Assembly (NCBI GenBank): GCA_021371795.1
Contig: JAJFVK010000019.1
Location: 186,001-250,000, forward strand
Reading direction: 5' to 3'
Length of the DNA: 64,000 nucleotides
Source: Planctomycetaceae bacterium
Lineage (GTDB): Bacteria; Planctomycetota; Phycisphaerae; Sedimentisphaerales; UBA12454
The notes beneath the pieces are model-generated. The model ran no database searches and was not told the origin of the DNA. It saw only the letters and a program-made list of their open reading frames with translations. Positions 16,926 to 25,977 of the stretch are shown in pieces (the first letter of the stretch is position 1; every line of letters begins with the position of its first letter). The translations under genes and the position numbers were made by a program.

Positions 16926-18467
16926 ATGGATACTGTCGTTGTAAAAGGGTTGCTTTTTAGCCCAATCAAATTGGGGCTTCTTGTAGTCTGGGTATATGGT
17001 TGCATGTACTTAGTTCAGCGGTTTGAGTTCAGTCCCCTAATAGGCAATCGTTTTAAAGGGTGGATTAACCTCTTAATGCTCGTCGCGGCACCTTTTGTGT
17101 TGTTAGTGCTTTTATTGCTCGAAGTGCTCAAAAAAATCCAGGAAACCGGAATTTCGTTTGCCGAAGCAATCAAAAGCGCATTGGGCAGTGCGGTTCAATC
17201 CATAAAGTACACCAAACTCGGCGGGGCGAGGGGAAGTTCATCTATTATACTGCTCGACCCTTCCGGCAAGAACATCAATGAAGTTTACGGCGGGCAGGGC
17301 AACGACGATACCAAGCAAACTGTCGCCAGCACTGAAAAACTCATCGGCGACGCGGTTGAATTGCTCGCCAGCGATATACTGATAAATCCCATCGAAGGCT
17401 TCAATTACGATGTCCGTTTCAGAATTGACGGCATAATGCAGCCTTATACAAAACTTAGTCCGGAAATTTACGGTGCGGTTGTAAACAGTATCAAAGCGAT
17501 TTCAAGTATGGATATTTCTGAAAAACGCAGGCCGCAGGATGGTGCGTTTGTTGCGAAGATTCCGAACGGCACTGTATCGTTCCGCGTCGCAAGCGCAGGC
17601 GTACTTCACGGCGAAAAGCTGTCCATAAGAATTTTGAATCAGAACCTTGCTCCCAAGACACTGCCGGAAATTGGTATGGACGAAAGGGCGTGCCAGGCAG
17701 TCAGACATGTTATGTCCAAAGACACCGGTATGATTATTATGTGTGGCCCGACTGGCAGTGGTAAAAGCACAACGCTTTACGCTATGCTGCGTGAAATAGA
17801 TTTTTACGCGAAAAATGTAATTACAATCGAAGACCCTGTCGAGTATGTGCTTCCCGGCGCAGGCCAAATAGAAGTAAATCCAAAAGCGGATATTACATTC
17901 GCAAAGGCATTGCGCAGCATTTTACGTCAGGACCCGGATGTTATCTGTGTTGGCGAAATAAGAGATGATGAAACCGCATCGATTGCATTAAAAGCTGCTC
18001 AAACTGGCCATTTAGTGATAGCTACTTTGCACAGTAACAGCAACAGTGCTTCGCTTGTGCGTCTTTTGGATTTAGGCATAAGTCCGCTGCTGATGGCTTC
18101 AGGTCTTGATTTGCTGGTTTCGCAAAGACTCATTCGCAAACTTTGCGATAACTGCAAAAGACCTGCAAATATGAGTGAAGCCCAAAGGGCGGCATTTCAG
18201 AAGAAAAACATCGACACATCTCGAATATACGAAGCTGCCGGCTGCAGTAAATGCCATAACACAGGTTACAAAGGTCGAATCGGAGTATTTGATGTAATGT
18301 TAATCGACGCTGCGATAAAGAATAAAATCTCTACCGGCGATATTGCCATTATAACTGCAGAACACAGTGATGAAAAAATGAAAGCAACTTTGAACAGACA
18401 GGCGTTGCGGCACGTAATTGCCGGAGTTACATCGCTTGAAGAAGCAAAAAAAGTAACAAGTAATTAG
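16926..18467 (+). CDS. GspE/PilB-family secretion or pilus assembly ATPase
   Basis: About 513 residues from ATG 16926, preceded by GGGGAG; an upstream ATG at 16875 lacks an SD. The N-terminus has two hydrophobic stretches, unusual for GspE. Then come the N2-like domain (DILINPIEGFNYDVRFRIDG), Walker A MCGPTGSGKSTT, Asp box VITIEDPVEYVL, Walker B ILRQDPDVICVGEIRD, His box AAQTGHLVIATLHSN, and a C-terminal tetracysteine zinc site (CDNCKRP...CSKCHNTGYKGR). It powers a type II secretion or type IV pilus-like machine. It lacks the long N1 domain of classical GspE. It is followed by a CvpA-like gene. Confidence 0.92.
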   Translation: MDTVVVKGLLFSPIKLGLLVVWVYGCMYLVQRFEFSPLIGNRFKGWINLLMLVAAPFVLLVLLLLEVLKKIQETGISFAEAIKSALGSAVQSIKYTKLGGARGSSSIILLDPSGKNINEVYGGQGNDDTKQTVASTEKLIGDAVELLASDILINPIEGFNYDVRFRIDGIMQPYTKLSPEIYGAVVNSIKAISSMDISEKRRPQDGAFVAKIPNGTVSFRVASAGVLHGEKLSIRILNQNLAPKTLPEIGMDERACQAVRHVMSKDTGMIIMCGPTGSGKSTTLYAMLREIDFYAKNVITIEDPVEYVLPGAGQIEVNPKADITFAKALRSILRQDPDVICVGEIRDDETASIALKAAQTGHLVIATLHSNSNSASLVRLLDLGISPLLMASGLDLLVSQRLIRKLCDNCKRPANMSEAQRAAFQKKNIDTSRIYEAAGCSKCHNTGYKGRIGVFDVMLIDAAIKNKISTGDIAIITAEHSDEKMKATLNRQALRHVIAGVTSLEEAKKVTSN

Positions 18468-18508
18468 AAAAAAACGGTGCCAGGAGTCGTTTCTGTAAGG
18501 AAAAGAAA

Positions 18509-19357
18509 ATGTCAACAATAATCGCGATAATCATAGCGGCCGTATTTGGTTTATGGGGATACCATAAACGGCTGTATCCTATGTGGGCGTTTCTTTTCAA
18601 TGTCCTGATAGCAACGTATTTAGCCCTTGTTTTAACGCCTGCCGTTTTGGAAATCAAAGCGGTGGGGGAGTTGACAGGTTTTCTCGGCACGTGGACAAAT
18701 GCTGCGGTTTTACTGGCTATTTGGGGTTTATACCTCGCCCTTTCGCAGCTTTTAAGTTTTTATTATCTGACGAATACATATTGCGTTTCGTTTCCAAAAT
18801 TTGTCGATGACTTCGGCGGCGCACTATTAGGCTTTGCGGGCGGATACATCACGGCAAATATATTATTGTTCGCCCTTGCGGTTTCGCCGTTGAATGAAAA
18901 TTCCCTTACACAGAAATTCATACCAGATAATGACGGCCGTGCCATAGTTAAGGCTTGCCGGTACATTTCGTCATTTTCGCTTCAGGGCATTGATGACAAT
19001 CTGCTGAAGGCAATTGAAAAAATCAAGACCTCATACGCCAAAACTAAACCTGTCGAGCAGCAAACACTGCCTGCGGATGATTCAAATAAGCCGGCGTTAG
19101 TTGCCGAAGAAAATACGGACAGCAACCAGATTGTCATTGTTGAGCCAAATAATACCGGTCAGCAAATAGTCCGGGAACCCATAAAACTGGAAGACATAAA
19201 AATCATCCCTGCCGACACTAATAAAATTATGGATGTCAATACCAATACAAACACCGAAACAAAACCGGCTGAAATAATGGTACCTGTCGAAAGAGGTATG
19301 GAATTGCAGCAGAGAAATAGACGCACAGAGCACAAACTCGAAAACCCGCTTAAATAA
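18509..19357 (+). CDS. CvpA-like integral membrane protein
   Basis: 282 residues with four predicted membrane segments in the first ~130 residues (IIAIIIAAVFGLWGYHKRL, FNVLIATYLALVLTPAVL, AAVLLAIWGLYLALSQLLS, ALLGFAGGYITANILLFAL), then a soluble tail rich in Asn, Thr and Pro. Topology and FDDFGGALLGFAGG-type glycine pattern resemble CvpA/colicin V production proteins. ATG 18509 has GGAAAAGAAA upstream. It follows the GspE-like gene by 42 bp. The stop is 7 bp before the Rhs fragment, probably a recombination join. Confidence 0.65.
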   Translation: MSTIIAIIIAAVFGLWGYHKRLYPMWAFLFNVLIATYLALVLTPAVLEIKAVGELTGFLGTWTNAAVLLAIWGLYLALSQLLSFYYLTNTYCVSFPKFVDDFGGALLGFAGGYITANILLFALAVSPLNENSLTQKFIPDNDGRAIVKACRYISSFSLQGIDDNLLKAIEKIKTSYAKTKPVEQQTLPADDSNKPALVAEENTDSNQIVIVEPNNTGQQIVREPIKLEDIKIIPADTNKIMDVNTNTNTETKPAEIMVPVERGMELQQRNRRTEHKLENPLK

Positions 19358-19363
19358 TCCCGT

Positions 19364-20575
19364 GTGGGCAACGAAATGAGAACGCTTAACAGCAACACCT
19401 TGCCTTACGATGAGAACGGCAATCAAACCGCCGCTCCGAAAGATGCTTCAACCTCTATGACATTAGAATACAATTGGGATAATAAACTGCGCAGTGCAGT
19501 AGCCGGTGCAAATACTATTGACATCAAATACGACCCGGCTGGCAATCGTGTCTATAAATCCTCTGTGGGCTCTGTGTCCTCTGTGGCTCGCAAATACATC
19601 GTTGATGTGGTTGGCGATTTGCCGGTGATACTTATGGAAATCGATTCTGCTGATATGAGCATTAAGAAATGCTGCATCTACGCCAACGCAGAAATTTTAT
19701 CCGAACACGATGGCGGTTACAATGCAACGCAGTATTATTATCTGCATGATAGATTGGGTTCAATTCGTCAAGTAATTACCTCTGTGGGCTCGGTGGCTAA
19801 AACGTTGACGTATAATCCTTTTGGCGAAACTATTGAATCTTATGGCGATTTCTCTACTTCGTGGCAATTCACAGGTCAATATTTGGATTCCGAAACCGGC
19901 CAATATTATCTTCGCGCAAGACAATATTCGCCGTATCTTTCACGGTTTACTGGCAGAGATTTGATTGTTGGGCAATTTGAAAATCCACTGACACTGCATA
20001 AATATCTGTACTGTCAAAACGATCCATTAAATAATTATGATTTAAATGGTCTGTGGAAAGAATATATTCATCAAGAGTTTGGAACGCTTGGTTCGGGCAA
20101 GCCTGGTTCATTATTTGATTATGCAAGATTGGATAAAGATTATCCTACTACGGATTTAAAACATTATAATGAATGGGCTAAATATCACTTTATGAGTCGT
20201 GAGCAGGTAAAGCCATATTTACTTACATCAATCGCTTTCGGGTTTACAAGGGGATTTGAATATAGTATGCATGCTTGGCAGGATTCGTATGTTCATTGGG
20301 ATAATGGTTTTAGATGGGAAAGTGGTGGACATGGTTTAGATTCTCTTGTTAGAGGTTTAACCGGTCGTCCGGATGTTGATCTGCATACAAAGGAAAATGA
20401 TAATGTTTATCAAAGTTGCAAAAAGACAACGGGAACTTGGGAAGAGCTTTGGTTGATGTTTAATGACGAACATGGACTTTACAAAGGTTTCAGCGAATTT
20501 AGCAAGATGGATGCTCTTATGCGAACTTGGAGATATGAAAGAGATGATTTTGGCAAACTTATTAGCGAATACTAA
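19364..20575 (+). CDS. Orphan Rhs core/C-terminus with possible metal-hydrolase tip
   Basis: 403 residues from GTG 19364. It starts inside YD repeats (PYDENGNQTAAPKD, NIDIKYDPAGNRVYKSS-like) and reaches the Rhs core YYLHDRLGSIRQVI...YNPFGE...FTGQYLDSETGQYYLRARQYSPYLSRFTGRD...NPL...YLYCQNDPLNNYDLNGLW. The N-terminal hundreds of residues of a normal Rhs protein are missing, so it is a displaced C-terminal piece. The tip after NGLW (~170 residues) is variable-type and contains YSMHAWQDSYVHW...GGHGLD, similar in spacing to zinc phospholipase/nuclease HxxQDxxxH motifs. Two copies of the CTCTGTGnn repeat lie in frame. AT-rich relative to neighbours. No signal peptide; it may be inert. Confidence 0.75.
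   Translation: MGNEMRTLNSNTLPYDENGNQTAAPKDASTSMTLEYNWDNKLRSAVAGANTIDIKYDPAGNRVYKSSVGSVSSVARKYIVDVVGDLPVILMEIDSADMSIKKCCIYANAEILSEHDGGYNATQYYYLHDRLGSIRQVITSVGSVAKTLTYNPFGETIESYGDFSTSWQFTGQYLDSETGQYYLRARQYSPYLSRFTGRDLIVGQFENPLTLHKYLYCQNDPLNNYDLNGLWKEYIHQEFGTLGSGKPGSLFDYARLDKDYPTTDLKHYNEWAKYHFMSREQVKPYLLTSIAFGFTRGFEYSMHAWQDSYVHWDNGFRWESGGHGLDSLVRGLTGRPDVDLHTKENDNVYQSCKKTTGTWEELWLMFNDEHGLYKGFSEFSKMDALMRTWRYERDDFGKLISEY
19561..19587 (+). repeat. CTCTGTGnn triple repeat inside the Rhs gene
   Basis: Three 9-nt units CTCTGTGGG/CTCTGTGTC/CTCTGTGGC, in frame (reading SVGSVSSVA). It differs from the intergenic copy at 62029-62055 at three of 27 positions. A two-unit version lies at 19780-19797. Confidence 0.7.
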
Positions 20576-20587
20576 TAGGGGTATATT

Positions 20588-21997
20588 ATGATTGCAAAAA
20601 AAATAATAATAACTGCATCAATATTTTTGTTGGTATGTGTGGTAAATATAAAGGCTATTCAAGTTGTACAGCAAAAAATCATTGCTGAAAAAGTGAATGA
20701 CTGGGATATGCATTGGACCAAAATGGTTTTTGATAATAGTGATAATGTATTGATTACGATGAAAGGTCTTTTTTATATAGGCGACAATTTAACAAATACA
20801 AGAAATTTAAGTGAATATTGTTGTGATATTTTGGGGGGCTATGTAAAAGATAGTCGATTTTATGTGGCAATTAATGATATACATAAAACTAATGTTTACA
20901 AAATTCAAAATAAGATAGAACTTGAAAGTTGTATTGAACCCAAAATTTCCGAGTATCACGATTATGATGGAGTTATTCTAGTTCCTGAAGAGAATTATTA
21001 TTATCTGTTTGGACATTATACAAAGGTTACATTTAACCCACTTGAAAGCCTTGAAAGAATTGCAGCTAATGGCCGAGTTACATCGTTTAAAAAACCATTT
21101 TTAGCTAAGATTGAAAACAGTAAAATTACTCGTACTATAAAATTGAATTATGATAGCGAAACAGAAGAATCTTATGTTATCCGGGAAGCTATAGCTGGAA
21201 AAGGTTCAATTCATTTTTTTGGTTTCAGAAATATAGATATACCTTGGATGAAAGATGGACATTTTCCTTCAACTCAAGTTGTTGATTCAGGAACAAATGG
21301 TTATGCATATAAAACGCACCAATTTGACGGAGGGGACTATTACCAAGGAAGGCCAATTAAACAATCCATTATCTTACACTATTCAGATTATAATTTGCAA
21401 AAAGGTAAGAACACAAGAAATTATACAATATATGAAAATATACCCGGATATGATTCTACAGCAGATACTTACTCTGATTACGGTGTATTATCTGCTGATA
21501 GCCAAGATAAAAATGTTTATTCTGTATTTACATGGGTTAAATGGCAAAGGCATCATGCCGGTTCTACAATGGTGAAGTATGAAGGGCTAAAGCATAAAGA
21601 TGGATTTAATTTAAGCGATGTCAATTCGAGCATTTATTTTTGGCAATGCGATGAAAAATCTTATGGCAAAGCTGAAAAAATCGCTGATGGCTTTTGCCCA
21701 TTAGTTAGAGCAGACCAGTTTGGCAGGGTTCACATTTTTTATGTTGACCGAAATGGAAATGTTATCCAGAAAGTCAGAACAAATGGCAAGTGGAGCAATG
21801 AAAAAATTATATTAAATGGTGTTAACGCCAAGCCAATTATTTATACAAAATATTCCTATTCAGTTGAAGATAGCGAACGACCTGAAGCGATTCTTTACAC
21901 GAAATTTATAGCGGCTGAATTTGATAGCGAAAACAATTTGCATATAGTTTATCCGACAGCCGAAGGCATAGTTTATACAAAAATGAAATTGGAATAA
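20588..21997 (+). CDS. Unknown exported protein, 469 residues, AT-rich
   Basis: Not recognised. An N-terminal signal peptide (AKKIIITASIFLLVCVVNIKA) is followed by a beta-rich, Tyr/Asn/Lys-rich body with repeated short strands (DNSDNVLITMKGLFYIGDN, ADQFGRVHIFYVDRNGNVIQK, FDSENNLHIVYPTAEGIVYTK), suggesting a beta-propeller. It lies 12 bp after the Rhs fragment in the same direction; like it, it is AT-rich, so both may have arrived together. It is large for an immunity protein, and a cargo or partner role is only a guess. Confidence 0.6.
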   Translation: MIAKKIIITASIFLLVCVVNIKAIQVVQQKIIAEKVNDWDMHWTKMVFDNSDNVLITMKGLFYIGDNLTNTRNLSEYCCDILGGYVKDSRFYVAINDIHKTNVYKIQNKIELESCIEPKISEYHDYDGVILVPEENYYYLFGHYTKVTFNPLESLERIAANGRVTSFKKPFLAKIENSKITRTIKLNYDSETEESYVIREAIAGKGSIHFFGFRNIDIPWMKDGHFPSTQVVDSGTNGYAYKTHQFDGGDYYQGRPIKQSIILHYSDYNLQKGKNTRNYTIYENIPGYDSTADTYSDYGVLSADSQDKNVYSVFTWVKWQRHHAGSTMVKYEGLKHKDGFNLSDVNSSIYFWQCDEKSYGKAEKIADGFCPLVRADQFGRVHIFYVDRNGNVIQKVRTNGKWSNEKIILNGVNAKPIIYTKYSYSVEDSERPEAILYTKFIAAEFDSENNLHIVYPTAEGIVYTKMKLE

Positions 21998-22022
21998 TTA
22001 CATAATATACTTGAGGGCAAGA

Positions 22023-22505
22023 ATGAAAAATATATTAACGAATAAAAAGTTTATAACAGCGGGAATTTTTGGAATAGCTGTAGTAGTTTTGGCAGGTGCG
22101 GTTTTGATTTATTGGCCTGCGGAAAAGCCGGCAGTCGAAAAGCCTAATACGGTTTCGGACGTGGATTCCCGCCTGCGCGGGAATGACATAGAACGCAATG
22201 ATGGCATCGTGCGTGCGGACAGTAATACAAATGGGAATGCCACTGTGCAGAAGAATAAGATTGCAGAGGTGAGTAAAACTCCCAAACAGCCTTTGCCTGC
22301 GGTTGCAAACCCAAAACGGGCATATCAATTATCAAAAACATCACAGATTCCAATGTCTCAAACGCAGGGTCAGCAGATGGCGGCAAATGATACAGGTTCT
22401 ATGCAGCAAAGACGTAATCTGCAAAGGCAAAGGTTTAAACCGGTATTTGAAAATAAGCCTGTGCAGGCGGTAACGCCGGAGGTAGCCAACGCTATCAGAC
22501 AATAG
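22023..22505 (+). CDS. Single-pass membrane protein with low-complexity tail
   Basis: About 160 residues from ATG 22023 (GAGGG just upstream; the frame extends 4 codons earlier). One N-terminal membrane helix (FITAGIFGIAVVVLAGAVLIYW) is followed by a proline-, glutamine- and asparagine-rich tail. In the tail, DSRLRGND is encoded by an inserted palindromic repeat (22163-22187). No family recognised. Confidence 0.55.
   Translation: MKNILTNKKFITAGIFGIAVVVLAGAVLIYWPAEKPAVEKPNTVSDVDSRLRGNDIERNDGIVRADSNTNGNATVQKNKIAEVSKTPKQPLPAVANPKRAYQLSKTSQIPMSQTQGQQMAANDTGSMQQRRNLQRQRFKPVFENKPVQAVTPEVANAIRQ
22163..22187. repeat. Palindromic repeat (ATTCCCGC-CTGC-GCGGGAAT)
   Basis: A perfect 8-bp inverted repeat with a 4-nt centre, followed by GAC. 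Read in frame it encodes DSRLRGND, the peptide signature of a repeat seen in many unrelated genomes. It sits inside the coding region of 22023-22505. Confidence 0.75.
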
Positions 22506-22631
22506 CATCGGCGGCGATAATAAATCCCTGAACCGAAACACGTTTGAATTGAATTTATAGGAAATTTTCAACGTCCCATAATACATGTTATGTTTCATTC
22601 AGCGAAAGGGGGTGAAAATGCTATAAATGCG

Positions 22632-24209
22632 TTATAATGATTTGTTTGCGGCTATACAGACCATTTCGCCGAGCATATTCCAGCACGAATACGCACGGTC
22701 AACCAGACCCATATTCTGAAGTGTTTCGTTCAGCGTTATCATAGTTACGTCAGTTTCTGATTCGTCAAGATGTTCTTTTTTGGTCGCCTGAATAGCGTTA
22801 ATGAATGCTGACCTGTTGCAGTATAAAAGCGCAGTTTTGTAGTGCAGTGCGATAAGTTCGCGGCTGACGTTGTTGGCTGTACTCAAATATATTAGTGCCC
22901 TTTGTTTTTCTCCGAGTTCTGTCTTGCAAATTATTTGCTTCGACAGGGCGCGGTAGTTTGTCTCGTTTTGGCGGATGATATTGGAAAACTTATCGGCTGC
23001 TTGCGCGAAATTGCCGTGTTTCATCAGGATTGAGCCCAGAGCGTAGCCGACGGATAAATTTCCTGTGTTATGGAAATATTCTCTCGCAAGCGTATCAAGG
23101 ACTATATTGTCCGACTCTTTTTTATCGATATCGCTGCAGTTTACAGAATTTAATCTAAGACGGGCGGTCTCGCTCAATAAAATGCTGCTGTTTTGGTTGA
23201 TTGTAGCCGCGAGTTTCAGCGTTGACCAGGCGTCTTCATTTTTGCCGAGTTTTTTCTGTGCTTTCGCAAGGCCTATATACGCGTCAACGATTTCATCATT
23301 TATCGCGCCTGCACGGTTGAACATCCCCGCCGCCAAAGACATATTGCCGTTGGCCATGTGCAGACTGCCGAGTTTGATATATGCCGCAAGATAATTTGGT
23401 TCTAATTTTATGGCTTTTTCATAGGCGACGACAGCTTGCGCAAAATCGTCGGCCTTAATGAAAATTCCCGCCTGCTGGATGTATAATTCCGCGGCAGTCG
23501 GCTGTTTTTCTATCAGCTCATTCAGATAGTTAATTGCCTCGTAAGGGCCCTGCTGGTCAATAATTTCCTGTATCTTTTCCTCTTCCGACGGCGGAGTGCT
23601 GTAATTGTCCGGATGCACTAAAATAGCGTTGCTGAATGCCTCGCCGGCTGCATTGTAATCGCCTGTCTCAAGGTATAAATAGCCCAGCAGTACAAACGTT
23701 TCAATATCGTCAGGATATTCCTGGATCTGTCTTCTATACTCCTGAATCACCCTTTCGATTTGACCATTTTTATAATAAATAGCCGCAAGTCTCTGTCGCG
23801 GAAATTCGAGGTAATTCTTGAACTTCAGGCAATCCTGATAAAACTCTATTGCCTCGGCCTCTTTATCAAGCCGTTCATAACAATGGCCTAAAGCATACAA
23901 TGCCAGCGTGTTCGTCGGCTGCTTATAATAAATCGTCTGAAGATTCTCTATCGCGCCTTTTAAGTCTGATTTTTCAAGGCATAGAGCCGCCGCACACATC
24001 CGCCCTATTGTACAGTCTGTAAATTCAAGCAAGTATTGGGCCGTTCTTTCCTCGGCTATATCAAAACTCGCAACAGATATAAGGTCGAGGATTTCCTCTA
24101 TTCGGTCACTGTTGGCATTAGACTTGTTCATAGTCTCTATCCATTGCCACAGCAAACCTGCAGTATTTACGGCTATTGCCCTGCCGAGAATTTCAAGCAA
24201 TTTTGACAT
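22632..24209 (-). CDS. Tetratricopeptide repeat protein, cytoplasmic
   Basis: 525 residues made mostly of TPR helices: ALYALGHCYERLDKEAEAIEFYQ, FVLLGYLYLETGDYNAAGEAF, LYIQQAGIFIKADDFAQAVVAYEKA, LAAYIKLGSLHMANGNMSLAAGMF. About ten to twelve repeats. There is no signal peptide and no catalytic motif, so it is probably an adaptor. The start ATG 24209 has a poor SD. It stands alone on its strand. Confidence 0.85.
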   Translation of the reverse strand: MSKLLEILGRAIAVNTAGLLWQWIETMNKSNANSDRIEEILDLISVASFDIAEERTAQYLLEFTDCTIGRMCAAALCLEKSDLKGAIENLQTIYYKQPTNTLALYALGHCYERLDKEAEAIEFYQDCLKFKNYLEFPRQRLAAIYYKNGQIERVIQEYRRQIQEYPDDIETFVLLGYLYLETGDYNAAGEAFSNAILVHPDNYSTPPSEEEKIQEIIDQQGPYEAINYLNELIEKQPTAAELYIQQAGIFIKADDFAQAVVAYEKAIKLEPNYLAAYIKLGSLHMANGNMSLAAGMFNRAGAINDEIVDAYIGLAKAQKKLGKNEDAWSTLKLAATINQNSSILLSETARLRLNSVNCSDIDKKESDNIVLDTLAREYFHNTGNLSVGYALGSILMKHGNFAQAADKFSNIIRQNETNYRALSKQIICKTELGEKQRALIYLSTANNVSRELIALHYKTALLYCNRSAFINAIQATKKEHLDESETDVTMITLNETLQNMGLVDRAYSCWNMLGEMVCIAANKSL

Positions 24210-24484
24210 AGTATCCTAAAGTTAAATCAATAATAAAGCTTCTTTTGTATCGACTGGCCGGGTACCCGTCTTAATCGGTTTAACCTAAAAAACGGTTTTT
24301 TAACTTAAAAATCAGGCTTTTAGGTTGGAGTTGTGCCGAGTATAGGGACTTTCAGTGCCAAATCGCAAAATTGTGGAGGTGAAAACTCACCAAATCCGGC
24401 CTTTCTGTGCCCTGTCTGCCCTGCCGGAACAAAAAATGTTAACGGCACTATTGCTAAAAAACTTCCGCGATATATATTGCAGAT
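24210..24484. other. Non-coding stretch with inverted repeats upstream of the radical-SAM gene
   Basis: No gene. A 9-bp inverted repeat AACCTAAAA (24282-24290) / TTTTAGGTT (24318-24326) flanks an AAAAAACGGTTTTTT tract. A small hairpin GGTGA-aaac-TCACC lies at 24378-24391. It may be a divergent terminator plus a structured leader; no known riboswitch was identified. Confidence 0.4.
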
Positions 24485-25636
24485 ATGTTAATCACCACAC
24501 AACCCGATACCTTTGAAAAGCTCCAGCTTTTGAGTCGGGATTCACAATACGACCTAGCCTGCGCGTGCGGCTCAACCAAAGACAGCCATCGAACACGCGG
24601 CGGACACGGCAAGTGGATTTATCCGATAACTCTGCCGGACAGAGGCAAAAGCGTACTTTTTAAAACCCTGATTTCCAATGTCTGCTCAAGCGACTGCAAA
24701 TACTGCCCCCTGAACAGAAATTCGGATGTCAGACGCTGCACTTTGGGCAGCGAAGAGATTGTAAATACCTTTCTCGATTATTATAACCGCAAAGAAGTCT
24801 TCGGCCTGTTTTTATCAAGCGGGATAATAGGGACGGCCGAGGCAACGATGGACAGACTGATTACCGCCGCGGAAATCCTGCGGAAACGACATCAGTTCAA
24901 AGGCTATATTCACCTGAAAATCCTGCCCGGCTCAAGCCCTGCTGCTATCGAAAAAGCCCTTTCGTTGGCATCGGCAGTTTCGCTGAATATCGAAACGCCC
25001 GGCAAGGAATTTATGGGCAAACTATCGAGCCAAAAAGACTTTATACGCGATATCGTCGAGCCGATGAAACTTATCAGCAGATTAATAAGCGAACATCGCC
25101 GAAGAATTAAACAAACTACGCAGTTTATCGTCGGTGCCGCCGGCGAAGACGACCGGCAAATCGTAAATTATACTTCCGCCCTGTATGACAAAATCGGTCT
25201 GAACAGGGTGTATTTCTCGGCATATCAGCATATAAACGACGCAAACGATGTTGCCACCCCAAAACAGGATGGTTTTGTCCGTGAGCACAGACTTTATCAG
25301 GTTGATTTTCTGTTTAGAAAATATAATTTTTCCCAATCCGACATTATATACGACCAGAACGGTCTATTATCAAAAGATTTCGACCCCAAAGAATTATGGG
25401 CTCAAAAACATCCCGAATTTTTTCCTGTAAACGTAAATACGGCCGATAGATACAAACTTTTAAGAGTCCCCGGTTTAGGGCCGAATACTGTGGATAATAT
25501 TTTATATAAAAGAAAATTATCCAAAATCCGGTCAATTGACGATATAAGTAATTGCAGTAAGAGATTGTTAAAAGCATCAAAATACCTCAATTTTGGCTGC
25601 CAGGTTAAAAATAAAGTGTTTTTATTTAATTTTTAA
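24485..25636 (+). CDS. Radical SAM protein with C-terminal helix-hairpin-helix (putative DNA modification/repair type)
   Basis: 383 residues. The radical SAM cluster motif is NVCSSDCKYC (CxxxCxxC, near residue 65-75). The family block GLFLSSGIIGTAEATMDRLITAAEILRK and HLKILPGSSPAAIEKAL matches the group often named putative DNA modification/repair radical SAM protein. The C-terminus has VNVNTADRYKLLRVPGLGPNTVDNIL, a helix-hairpin-helix for nonspecific DNA or RNA binding. In many genomes a uracil-DNA-glycosylase-like gene is its partner; none is adjacent here. The real substrate is unknown. Confidence 0.88.
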   Translation: MLITTQPDTFEKLQLLSRDSQYDLACACGSTKDSHRTRGGHGKWIYPITLPDRGKSVLFKTLISNVCSSDCKYCPLNRNSDVRRCTLGSEEIVNTFLDYYNRKEVFGLFLSSGIIGTAEATMDRLITAAEILRKRHQFKGYIHLKILPGSSPAAIEKALSLASAVSLNIETPGKEFMGKLSSQKDFIRDIVEPMKLISRLISEHRRRIKQTTQFIVGAAGEDDRQIVNYTSALYDKIGLNRVYFSAYQHINDANDVATPKQDGFVREHRLYQVDFLFRKYNFSQSDIIYDQNGLLSKDFDPKELWAQKHPEFFPVNVNTADRYKLLRVPGLGPNTVDNILYKRKLSKIRSIDDISNCSKRLLKASKYLNFGCQVKNKVFLFNF

Positions 25637-25729
25637 CTTGAAATTAGCAAAGAAGTTACTAATATTCTCTACTTCTGTCGTAAGTAATAAGAAATATAGT
25701 TTTTCAAAAAAAAAGGTTGTGAATTTTAT

Positions 25730-25918
25730 ATGATTAAAGTCAAATCTCGCGCCGGCGAGTCAGTTGAACAGATGGTTAAGCGTTTCAAAAAGATGTGCGA
25801 AAAAGAAGGCATCATCAGAGATATTAAGCGCATAAGCTACTATGAAAAACCGTCTGAAAAGAACCGCAGAAGAAGACGCAAAGCCGCCAGATCTGCAAAG
25901 TTCTCCAGCAGATACTAA
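25730..25918 (+). CDS. rpsU: 30S ribosomal protein bS21
   Basis: 62 residues: IKVKSRAGESVEQMVKRFKK, CEKEGIIRDIKRISYYEKPS, and an Arg/Lys-rich tail RRRRRKAARSAKF, the full pattern of bS21. Followed by a strong terminator, so it is a single-gene unit. The upstream AAAAAAAAGGTTGTG region supplies a weak ribosome site, which is common for this gene. Confidence 0.95.
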   Translation: MIKVKSRAGESVEQMVKRFKKMCEKEGIIRDIKRISYYEKPSEKNRRRRRKAARSAKFSSRY

Positions 25919-25945
25919 TAACTGCAAGTTATTTTCAAATATCCT

Positions 25946-25977
25946 AAAACCGGATGCGCAATGTGTCCGGTTTTTTT
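25946..25977 (+). terminator. rpsU intrinsic terminator
   Basis: AAAACCGGA ... TCCGGTTTTTTT: stem with an ~11-nt loop followed by seven T, 28 bp after the rpsU stop. Confidence 0.9.
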
